Program-made: the position numbers and the translations under genes
Notes under the pieces: generated by a model
Seen by the model: the letters and a program-made list of their open reading frames with translations, nothing else
Databases searched by the model: none
Told to the model about the DNA's origin: nothing
DNA from: Tetragonia tetragonoides
Taxonomy: Eukaryota; Streptophyta; Magnoliopsida; Caryophyllales; Aizoaceae
Reading direction: 5' to 3'
Assembly (NCBI GenBank): GCA_038025085.1
Contig: CM076151.1
Location: 7,321,001-7,385,000, forward strand
DNA length: 64,000 bases
Shown here: positions 11,080 to 22,400 of the stretch, piece after piece
How positions within the stretch are numbered: the first letter of the stretch is position 1
Layout: each line of letters opens with the position of its first letter

Positions 11080-12294
11080 ACTCACTCCTTAGTTTTCTCC
11101 AACTTCTTGTTATTATGAAATTCAAAATTTTCACCCTCTATGCAATATGCACGTCCCTATCATATTCCCAAACCATCCTTTGACATGGTCTGCTTCCGCG
11201 GGTTTGAATTTTATCACTCCGGCTCCATATACATCCGACAAATTTTGGATTCGCAAACTTGTTATGAGCTCGTTGTTCTTTTGATTCTCTACTGATCTAC
11301 TCCATGAGAATCCAAGACAGGAATTATGAGTACGCCTAAAAGGAGCATAATCAATTTTCCTATTTTAAAATTGTACTCTTTGCTCGGAATTAGTTGTCAT
11401 ATATTATGAATTCTAATGACGTATGTAATTAAATAAAGCTTCTTCAGTCTACTTAAGTCTCTCCCTCAAAATTCCTCCACTCTTAAGCACGCCTTATACA
11501 TGTTACGCATTATTGTTGAAGAATGCCATAATTGCCTATACATGTCATGCACGTATTGCCATGCCCATGTCAATTCATGTTTACACATCTTACTTCAAAT
11601 TTTAAACTTAACAATAATGGAAAAAAAATAAATTGTAGCACATCAAATATATCACATCATAAATAATTGAAGAATGACACGTGGGGTATCATGGTTCATG
11701 CCTCCCTTGGCCACTCAAACGTTATGAATTGAGCATGGACATGAAACATAATAATCATAATAATTTTCCACCCCCCACTCACTGCCCACAAAAATAATAC
11801 TCCTAATAATTCAAAGTTAGAACTCTTCTTCATTTTTGATTTTTAAACCGTCCAAAGGCGCCTAGATATGACATTGATGAACAATTCAAAAATTGAAATT
11901 TGAAGTCCAAAAGAGAAATAAAGTGGATTATATATCACAATAAAAGTCAAGAAAGAAAAAGAAAAAAATAATTCAACCTTTCACTATTTATAAAAATTCA
12001 AACCTAAAAAAGGCTCTCTGAGGCTAAAATGAAATAATAAGTAGCTAAATTAACAGTACCACTAAAAAAAACTACAACAAATTAATTAACTACGCAAAAA
12101 AAAATATTACTACCAAGACTATTGATCTAATATACTACTACTAAAATTTTTTAACTGCCCTTCCTAAAATCTGTTACAACTAACCTGCCTACCGACGTCC
12201 AACCACCACCAAAATTGTACAAATTTTGAACCCGGTTCATTTGAAAACCAAACCAACCGACACCCGGTTCACTTTTTTTCTTTCTCTGGTCTAA

Positions 12295-13660
12295 TTAACT
12301 ACTGAAAAGTGAAACGGTTGGAGACATCATTAAACCGTCTGTCTCGGTCCCCTCCTTTCTTTTTCTCATCTCTAACACCTTACGATGACTATTGGAATGA
12401 ACTTCGCTCGAAAAAGTAGGGCTACAAGCCGGTCTATATTCCGGAAAAAGCCGACCCGACTTGAACCGGACTCCGCATGCGTTACATAGCGTTTTCGGCC
12501 CGTTTGGACCGGCTCTCCATTGTGGGGTTTTGGTTACTTGACAGTGGCTACACCTTCTTTGACCCACGGCTTCGCTGCTCATCGACGAGGCCGGTTTTTT
12601 CTTCGGCTTTTTCATGGCTGGTTTTCCGAAGGCGAAAAACACCCCCGTGTTGTCGTAAACCGGGGGTGTAAACAGGAGCGTTGACACTGGTGATGAGCAT
12701 GACGATGAAGACGATGGCTCCGGTTTTTGTGGCGAACCGAGGAACCAGGTTCGGCTTCCGGTGGTTCGGGGACGTTTGGTCCTCGGTTTAACGGGAACCG
12801 CTGAAGGGATGAAGGGAACCCGACTATGGCACGGTTTTCTCACCGGTTCAACCCGGTTCACGAAATGGAAACCGGTTTTCTTTGTTTGGGGGCTAATAAT
12901 TGGATTTGGACATGCAAGGATAGGCTCTGGTACAGAATCATCCATGAAATGTGACCATAATTCAAGCTCTTGGATATCATCAACCTGTACAACCCCAAAA
13001 ATATCACATAAAAATCAATTTAATTGAAATTTCACCACTAATAAAAAAAGAAGGGTTAAAAAACACAAATTATAACCCTCTCGCATGGGAGGTCCATATG
13101 TACACAGCCTTATCCATGCCGAGAAAAACACATAATTTTAAACCTAGATAAAAAAAATATTTCTATTTTAATTCAATTTCATCACCCAATTTCCAAAAAA
13201 CCAAGTAATAACAACACCACTACGCTAAGAGAGGTTTAGATGTACGCAGCCTTATCCATGCGAAAAAACATGTAAAAAATCCGGAGAAACATGAATTATA
13301 CATAAAATTAAAAAAAACTTACAAAGGAATAGAAATTAGGCTTACCGGAATGGCGAGGTCAGGAGAAAAATTGGGGGAATTGCAATTGAAATCATCAATA
13401 GGGTCTTGAGAGGAGAGAGAAAGAGAGGAAGAGTCTTTTCCCACTTCTTCTTCTTCATCTTCCAAAAACGACGCGTCTTTGTTGTTGTTGTTAAAATCTT
13501 CATTAGGAATATCAAAAAACTCATCAATTGAAAAATCATCAGCACCACCAGTTAAACACCACAAATCATCAGAAATAAACCCTTGTTGGCTTGTTGATTT
13601 CATAGCCAATTCTGACAAAAAGCTCGATTTCAACGCTTTGCTGGGTTCCATGCACTCCAT
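12295..13660 (-). CDS. GATA-type zinc-finger transcription factor, subfamily I (intact copy)
   Basis: Nuclear transcription factor binding WGATAR sites; relatives (Arabidopsis GATA1-14 group) act in light and growth responses. Two exons: 13660..13346 (105 codons, ends ...LAIP) and 12984..12295 (229 codons plus stop, begins [13 protein letters not shown]), GT..AG intron, phase 0, total 334 aa. The single zinc finger is CSHC-X18-CNAC (Cys 250, 253, 272, 275), followed by the family's [41 protein letters not shown]. The N-terminus has the [21 protein letters not shown] opening, an acidic run (EDEEEE) and Ser-rich stretches; a basic KKPKKK tract precedes the finger. The duplicate at 30.5-31.6 kb lacks the first exon's start. 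GA-rich DNA and a MULE-like MITE lie upstream. Confidence 0.9.
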
Positions 13661-14120
13661 TTATAACCAAAAGGGCGGAACAATCTATGAACATCCAACA
13701 AAAAGAAAGAAAAACCCAAAATAAAGAATTACTATTAATTATATGGGTAATATATAAATTGAATGAACGTTTTCAATTCAAAAGAGTAAATAAATAGTTG
13801 CAAATTAAAGAGGGTTGCGTTTGCGTTTCAAAGATGATTTCTTTTCTTTTTTGGGGGGTTTGTGGAAAAAAAAAACAAAAATTAGCAAGAAGGAATGAAA
13901 TAAATTGGTTATTAAAGGAAATAAAAGAAGGTGTTTTATATTTACCTGATAATATATGGGGAGAAACAAGACAGAAGAGGAAAGTGAGAGATTGTGGAGA
14001 AAGAAGGGAGCAAAAGAGGAGAGAGAAAATTATGGCATGAGAGAATGGAAAAAGAGAAAGAGAGAGAGAGAGGTGGGTAGGAGTTGGGTTGGGTAAGGAG
14101 AGAGGAGAGCACTAAAAGAA
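13661..14120 (-). promoter_or_regulatory. GATA gene 5' region, purine-rich
   Basis: Minus-strand upstream region of the GATA start. It contains GA/CT-rich stretches (about 13975-14110, read as CT-rich on the gene strand) typical of plant 5' UTRs and core promoters. No clear TATA box or start site can be fixed. Confidence 0.35.
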
Positions 14121-14716
14121 CAATGCGTCTTCACTACACTATAGTGTAGTCAACTTGGCTACAACACTGGTTTTCTTTTCTTTTTTTCAATTTTTCTTTT
14201 TCATTAAAAAAATATTTTTTTTTGAATGAACTTCACTTCATTACCTTTTAGCTGTTACTTCATTATTTTACAACTGTGATTTCATTACTTTATAACCGTC
14301 ACTTCATTACATTGTTTAGTGTATTTGTAATGAAGTAGCGTGTTGTAATAGAAAAATGGGTGTATGACAATGAAGTAATAGCTATCTAGTATTGAAATAG
14401 TAGCTATCTAGTAATGAAGTGATGATATGTTGATAGTAAATGAAGCGGGGTGTGTTGCTAATAATGAAGTAGTGGTATGTGATAATGAAGTGACGATTAT
14501 TTGATAATGAAGTATAGGTCTTTCGTACAAAAAAAAAATTATATAAAAAAAACGGTGTTGCGTCGATAATAAAGTGGCGGTTATCTGATAATGAAGTATA
14601 GGTCTTTCGACAAAAAAAATAATAATAATAAAAATTTAAAAAAAAAAAAAACTTTTTTACAAAAAAAAAAAAAAAAACGCGTGTTGGGGCAGCCAACTTG
14701 GCTGCAAGAAATTGCG
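14121..14716. mobile_element. 596-bp MULE-like MITE upstream of the GATA gene
   Basis: Flanked by 9-bp direct repeats CTAAAAGAA (14112-14120 and 14717-14725), a length typical of Mutator-like elements. Subterminal inverted repeats: AGTCAACTTGGCTAC...AACAC on the left, and the complement of GTGTTGGGGCAGCCAACTTGGCTGC on the right. The interior is filled with AATGAAGT repeats (about 14230-14610) and poly-A/T runs. The terminal inversion is imperfect, so the class assignment is tentative. Confidence 0.55.
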
Positions 14717-14725
14717 CTAAAAGAA

Positions 14726-17700
14726 AGGCTAATTCGAGGCCGGGATAGGTGGGTGTGAGTTAATGGTTTATCTTCAAAAAAAATCAAACCTTTTTTTTTC
14801 TTTTTTTCTTTCTATCCCATGCTTTATAATCTTTTTTCTTTGTTGTCTTTTTATGTTGTTTTGAAATTTATTTAATTTTTTTTAGGAGGTGATCTTGATT
14901 GTCATTTAAGCACACTTTTTTTTTTGGGTAGGTTATTATGATCGGGTGAATGGATAATACCCATATGAATTTGAGATTTGATTGGGAATTGCTATGTTCG
15001 ATAAATGGATAATATCCATATGGATTTGAAATTTGATTGGGGATTGCTAAATCAGTAATACTAATTTGTTTCTAATTGTAATTATGTAATTGAATTCAAA
15101 AAAAAAAATTATGTACTTTTTTCTTCTTAATTTTTCTTGATGGAAATAACAGATAAAGGTAGTACTATTTTTCTTTTCTTTTGTCATAAGATAAGAGTAT
15201 TATGGTTAGTGAAAGCAATATATTCCGATTTACATATATATTCATCTTTTTAAAAAAGTTGTTTACGTACTTTATTTTCTTACAAAAATAATATTACATT
15301 TTATAAGCGGGTAATTTAAGATGAAATTTGAATATGACTAAAAGCACATCTCACTTAGTCTAGAATTAATTATCGTAAATGATTCACGTGAGACTTGAAC
15401 CTTTAGGGTACAAGCTATAACTTTCAATAAAAGAAAATAAAAAAAATTAAAGGTACAAATTATGACTTGTCTTTGATTGGTCGAAATACATCATAAATTG
15501 TTGTTATTATTACGGTTCTAAAAGAAGTTCAAATTCAAGTCTAATAAAGAATTAGAAACAAATCAATATCAGAAGTCAAAAGAGGAAGATACCTCAATAA
15601 CTATTTATTTCCATTTATTTAATTAGCCACCATGAAAAAAAAATCTTTCCTTTTCAAAATTTGTGATGAACAACTGTAATCTGTACTCGGTGAAGAAAAC
15701 GGGGGGAAACAAAAATAATTGAAGAATTTGACTATTATGGTTTATGGGTAGGGCCCTGTTTTGTGGACCGAATCCACAGTTCCACGTAGATTTTTCAACA
15801 TCGTTATTGGGTCCAATCCAACTAAAGTTGTGTTTGTGTCCCAACATCACTTGCCACTTCTTTCATCATGGTTTCTCTTGTATCATGCAAACCACTAGTA
15901 TTACATTACATTTAACAACAACAAAAAAAATCTTTTTCTTTTATTGCTTGCTGAACAAATCAACATAAATGTAAATATTTTTTTTTATTCTTCCCCCAAT
16001 TCAAATATATCAAGAGTTACTTTCTCTTGTATGGAAAGTTAGTCATTCCCTACCAGATAGCTAAGTTAATTCTTTCACGTGATATCAGAGTCATTTATAT
16101 TTATATTAAGGTTTTGAATTCAAATATTAACGATGCTAGATTAATTTGAATGGTAGCTAATGTGAGTGGTGAATAGGTGAAGGGGTACCATCAATCAAGG
16201 AATTACTTTAAGACATTACTAGCTAGTTGTTTGTATATCTTTATAACTCATTCTTTATGGTAATGGAAAATGGAAGCTTTTATAGCTTTGTGACAATAAT
16301 ACTTTGTATAGGAAGATGAGTTTTCTACGTAAATATGGTGTGTGTTTTTTATTACTCTTATGTATATTTGATTACGCTTCTATTATCGCATCATCATAGT
16401 TCCTAGAGATTAGAAGTTCCAACAGTTCAACTAACAAAAGTTTGATAGATCGAATAGCATACTCTTCAATGAATATTAAACAATTTGCCACCCAAAAAAA
16501 TTGAACGGAGTTTGTAGAATATCGACATGAAAAATGCAACCTCCTAGTCCTATCTGATTTTTTTTCTAATTGGAAAAAAGTACAACTAAAATTTATCTTT
16601 GCTTTTTTTGAAACCGATTCTCCATATCAATCGATCGAGGGCTTACCACATGTCTTTTGCTAGTGATAAGCTATATTGAATCTCAACACATTGGAAATTT
16701 ATGTTGGATCAATCAAACTCGTCGAATGTTATGTATTAGGAAACAATTATTATATTTGATAGAGAGCATGTGATATTGTTAGATTTTATTTCTTATACTA
16801 TGATGATCATGACAAGTGATGCATACTCCTTTGCAATTGTTAGTCCATATGTGATAAGTATGTCCAAATGTCCAATGTATCATGTATTCATGTATGTGGC
16901 CTATGTCTTCAGATTACAGTTAGCATGATACCTACGTAGACACCCCTCACTCAACATTGAGGCCTAGATGCTCTCCATTTTTAAAATGAAATAAAACATG
17001 AAAATATAGAGCAATATAATTATGACCACTCACTTGAGAAAATAAAAATGGAGACGAGTCAGACACCTAAATAATTGTTATTCTATTTAGGTAAAGTAAC
17101 AATAACATGTGTAACAAAAGAAAAAAGTAACAATAACATGATGTATTTTTGGAAAATAAGATAAAGATGATGTCCACTAAAACAATACGACAACATAATG
17201 TTAATTAGATTTATCAAAAGAAAACCATGCAAAATGTTTTTATGGAAAATGAATCTTTTTGTGAAGAAGATAAGCATTCAAGTGCCATAGTCACAAAATT
17301 ATGATTACTAAAATTAATCAATAATCGATCTCGAAAAAAAAGAAGAAGAGTAATACTCGAAGGCAAACAAAAAGAAAAAAAAAAAAAAAAAAGGTGAGGT
17401 TGCAATTGTAATTTGGAGATATTTAGCGGGAGGAAGGAAAAAGGAGAAAGCTTTGCCGCGTTGATTGCGCCGCCCTTTTGGGCCGGTATACGCTTCTATC
17501 CGGATACTCGTTATTCTAATTTGGACAAACATGCAGCCTGTACTCCTTTACCCCGAATAAACAGCTCAGGCTACACTCAAAATACCCACACCCACCTATG
17601 AAGAATCAAATCCAAAGAAGTAACTAGTAAGTAATTGAACTAAGTTGAATTAAATTGAACTAAAGTGAGTTGAACTTAATACTTTTGAATTGAAATAAAC

Positions 17701-19251
17701 ATAGTTGAACAGAACTGAAATGAATTGAGCCCACTTTCTATATAAGACAAGATGTATGGTTCTGATCTGAACACTAATTAACTGAACTAAATATCCGAAC
17801 TGAAAATTACTGAATTAATACGTGACCACTCTAGAACTTAGTTGAACTGACCGGATAAACTTTAAAAGACACACCCCATGTTTCAAAAGACTTGGCTCTA
17901 ATTAGCTAAGTTAGCTCATATTCATTAAGTTCAGAGATTTTAATAGTTTTTCTTTTGGGTGCAAGAGAATTTAATAGTTAAGTGGCTATATTTGCAATTG
18001 TCAAACTAATACTCCACATCGTGGGACGACATAACTAAACTTTTTTATTTTTTAGTTTTTTAATCTTGGCTCCTGTGAGGAATTATTGGAGGGAGTGACT
18101 GTAGATGATCTAAGCTCCGTTTTAGAAATGGAGGGGAGAGTCCCAAGTATCTCTTGAGTTTACTTTAGAGGATCTATATCAAACTTTACACAAAATTGGT
18201 TTGGATTTTACATGTATCTTTAACAAACAGAGACACAGGAAAGTAAAGCACAATTGTTTTACAAAAAAAAAGAGAATACTTTTAGAAATTGACTAATTGG
18301 CTGATTGAGCTCAATTTTCTGAGCCGGCATGACCAGATTTTTCAACCAGAAGAAGAGTCCGTGAATATATATAATTTAGCTACATACAAAACAAAACCCA
18401 TTTTTGGGAGGGGAATTTGGGACGAATTATAAGGTCGTTCTCATTTCAGAAATGTGCTTACTACGTGTTAAGCAGTTTCGTGTTTGATAGAGCAATTGAG
18501 CCGACGGTTGGCGATAGTAAGACTTTAAAAACAACACATAATGAAATGTCACGTCCAATGCGCTCTTGCTATTGTTAGATGACAACTCACCCAAAACGAC
18601 ATTCTATTTGCGGCGCTTATAGCTTATTTATTATTGATCAGTAGTCGGTGTGACTAGTTCGACACTCTCATCCCTTAATCATGCTTGAGAGTTTGAATAT
18701 TGGGAATGGAGACACTGCTTGCTGGTAACACTTACCCTTTGTACGCTGATCTCGTGCTAACAGAGTTAATCATGACTGAAAGGATTCAGTGTCAACCTGG
18801 GATTCAAATTTATAAAAAAAAAAATTAAAAAAAATTATTGACCAATCGGGCAATCGTCCATCACTACACAACAGTCAACTGTAGCATACTAGCAATCTCA
18901 TTCCATTTCCTAGCTAGTCCCTTTTTTCTTTGTTGTCTAATGTTTAGTTTTAGATTCTAGATTAACGGTTACTTAAATGGAGTTTTGCCGCCTAATCTCT
19001 ATACTCATAGCTACTAGACCACAAGTCAAATCAACTCACAATTCATCAAGCTTGATTATTATATATATGCATGTGAGATTGCCATCAGTTTTGGCAACAC
19101 TCGGTGAGGAGTCTTATCCATAATCAAAATGATTTAACTACGCGATAATCTGATAATTAAACATCTATTATATGAGATGAGCAATCACTTTCTGTGGTTG
19201 AACCACCAAAGGATACAGAAAAAGGTTGTATTGTCTTAATTCACTTGATTA
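14726..19251. other. Gene-poor intergenic DNA
   Basis: AT-rich; no open frame with recognisable protein similarity on either strand. It holds the ~60-bp tandem duplication, a GAACTGAA-like tract at about 17635-17800, and A- or T-rich runs. 19247-19251 (GATTA) is the target duplication of the copia element. Confidence 0.6.
14941..15056. repeat. Two-copy ~60-bp tandem duplication
   Basis: The stretch 'gaatggataatacccatatg...gattgggaattgct' is repeated immediately as 'aaatggataatatccatatg...gattggggattgct', with a few substitutions. Confidence 0.7.
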
Positions 19252-19493
19252 TGAGAATGAGTGTAATTCCCCTTGAGGGATTAGTGTTGTATTAGTCTCT
19301 TTATATAGTAATTACATGGAACAATCTAGAAGATTACAATAGTATGCAAGTATAATCTAGAATACTCTAAATATCTAGAATACTCTAAGTATTATCTAGA
19401 ATACTCTAAGTATAATCTAGAGAAATACAAATATAATTAATGCTCTACATACAAAGAGGAATATTTACATATTCTGAATTATTTACATTATCA
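19252..19493 (-). repeat. 3' LTR of the copia element
   Basis: 242 bp, minus-strand TGATAATGTAAATAATTC...CACTCATTCTCA. The inside holds three near-repeats of TCTAGAATACTCTAA. Confidence 0.97.
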
Positions 19494-22400
19494 CACCCCC
19501 GCAGTCGGAGCGGGAGGAGGGCGAACGCTTAGACTAGAGCGAAAATCATTGAAAAGAGTGGATGAAAGGCCCTTCGTAAATATGTCCGCATATTGAGAAC
19601 TGGAAGGGACGTGAAGGACACGAACATGGCCCAAAGCTACCTTCTCACGTACGAAATGAATGTCAATCTCTATATGTTTCGTGCGTTGGGGTTGAACTGG
19701 ATTAGTAGACAAGTACACGGCACTGACATTATCACAGTACACCAAGGTAGCTCGAGTGAGAGGGCAATGAAGCTCTAGGAGCAAGTTGCGAATCCAACAG
19801 GTCTCAGCAACTGTATTAGCGACACCCCGATATTCGGCTTCAGCGCTAGATCGAGAAATAGTAGCTTGGCGCTTGGAAGACCAAGATAGAAGATTAGTAC
19901 CCAAAAACACACAATACCCCGATGTGGAGCGTCGGGTATCAGGACATCCACCCCAGTCAGCATCAGAATACGCAATGAGGCCGGTGGTAGTGGATGGATA
20001 CAGATGGAGGCCATGATCTATGGTGCCCCGGACATATCGGAGAATGCGTTTGAGAGCATTGAAATGGGGTTCTCGAGGATCATGCATAAAGAGGCAGATC
20101 TGCTGGACAGCATAAGAAAGATCGGGTCGAGTGAAAGTGAGATATTGCAATGCACCGGCAAGACTACGGTAGAGAGAAGGATCCTCAACTGGAGAACCCG
20201 AAGGACCAAGTTTGGACTTCGTATCAACAGGGGTGGTGCAAGGCTTGCAATTGGTCATATTGGCACGATCAAGTATCTCAAGAGCATACTTTTGTTGGGA
20301 GAGGAAAAGACCGTCCTTGGTGCGGGTTGCAGCGATCCCAAGAAAATAGTGTAGAGGACCTAAATCACTCATGGCAAACTCAGAACTGAGAGAGGAAATT
20401 ATACGCTGTAGAAGGGTGTCTGAGGAAGCTGTGAGTATGATGTCATCAACATAAAGTAATAAGAATGACATGTCATTCTTGTGGCAGTAGATGAAGAGAG
20501 AAGAATCGGAGACACTATGTTTGAAGTCGATGCTGGCCATATACTCAGAGAATCGCTGATACGAGGCACGGGGAGCCTGTTTGAGGCCATACAGCGATTT
20601 GCGGAGACGACACACATAATCAGGATGAACAGGATCAACAAACCCAGGGGGTTGATGCATGTAAACGGTCTCCTGTAGGGTCCCATAGAGAAAAGCATTT
20701 TTCACGTCCAATTGATGGATCGGCCAGGAACGGGAGAGGGCAAGGCTTAATACAGTGCGAATGGTAGCTGGTTTGACAACTGGACTGAAAGTTTCATCAC
20801 AATCAATACCAGGACGTTGAGACTTACCATTGGCAACCATACGAGCCTTGTATCGCTCCAGGGACCCATCAGAATTGAATTTATGCTTGTATAACCACAT
20901 AGAACGTACCACATTAACCCCGGGAGGGCGGGGTTCCAAGACCCAAGTTCCGTTTTTAATAAGAGCATCATATTCGGCCTGCATGGCCGCACGCCAGTTA
21001 GGATCCTTGAGGGCTTGAATATGTGAACGAGGAATAGGTGAAAGGGTGGAGGTAAGAAGGTTAAGTTTTTGGATAGGTTTAAAAATTCCATTTTGACCCC
21101 GGGTAACCATGCGGTGAGTGGGATGGGGAGGGAGAGGTGGTGGGGGAGGAGGTGTAGAGTTGGTCGATGTAGGGGTGGGAGACTCATTAGAGCCCTGGCC
21201 ATTTATGGGAGATATAGAGGTGGCGGTAGGGCTTGTGGGCGGAGATGGAGTCACCCCCGGAGGGGGAAGAGGCGTATCCACCTGTGGCACCGGGTGGGGA
21301 ACACTCGGAGACTCAAGAAGAGAGCGAGAGATAGGTGAGATATCAGAGGAGACATCCAAAAAGTCATATGTGGAGGGTGGTGTGGAGGAAATAGAAGCAA
21401 AAGGAAATACGGACTCGTCAAACGTGACATGACGAGAGATGATAATTTTATGAGTTTGAAGGTCAAGACAACGGTAACCCCGGTGATTAGCAGGGTAACC
21501 AAGGAAGACACATGGTGTGGACCTGGGAGCTAATTTGTGAGGGGAGGAGGAAGAGAGATTAGGATAACAGAGACATCCAAAAACCCTAAGATGAGAGTGG
21601 GAGACGGGTTTGTTGAAGAGTTTAGAGAAAGGTATGTCATTTTGGATTGTGGTGGATGGGAGAATATTAAGAAGATGAGTAGCCATGTGGAGAGCTTCAA
21701 CCCAATAAGTCGGTGGGAGGTGAGCCTGAAAAAGAAGGGTGCGGACAATATTATTGATGGTGCGTATCATCCGTTCGGACTTTCCATTTTGTTGGGAGGT
21801 GCGTGGGCATGAAAAACGAATCACCATCCCGTTTGCCGCAAAAAGATCATGAAGTGGGGTATTATCGAATTCACCGCCATGGTCACATTGAAAAGCTTTT
21901 ATTTCACGATTAAATTGAGTATGAACATAAGCACGGAAATGAAGAAATTTAGAGAAAGCATCGAATTTGCGGCGAAGAGGATAAACCCACAAAAATTGGG
22001 AGAAATGATCTAGAAAAATAACATAATATTTTATTCCACTCACACTAGAAATGGGAGAGGTCCAAAGATCTGAATGAATTATATCAAATGGAGACTCTAC
22101 GACAGACTCAGAACGACAAAATGGAAGTCTAACATGTTTCCCTAGTTGACATGCATGACATAAGTTGGAATGTTTGTCCTTTTTATTACAAGAAATAAAA
22201 CCCCTAGAAACTAAAGACTGGAGAACTGTGTTGCCCGGGTGACCCAAACGGCGGTGCCAGGTGGAGTGGCTGGTGGTGAGGAGAGCGGTAGGTGGAGCTG
22301 TGGAAGGTGTGGGACTGGCGGGATAGAGGTCGCCGTCACTATCACATCGGAGTAGCATTTTCCGCGTCAAAAGATCCCTCACTGTAAAGCCATTGGGGTC

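Larger units (their letters stand above)
9707..12294. other. Intergenic between Helitron A and the GATA gene
   Basis: AT-rich DNA without a gene. It contains a (GA)n tract and a SINE (listed separately). From about 11597 onward it aligns with the 29428-30523 region of the second duplicate, so 11597-12294 is the duplicated 3' flank of the GATA gene. Confidence 0.6.

Noticed and set aside
17635..17800. Possible MITE rich in GAACTGAA
   Set aside because: No terminal inverted repeat or flanking duplication could be found; treated as simple repeat.
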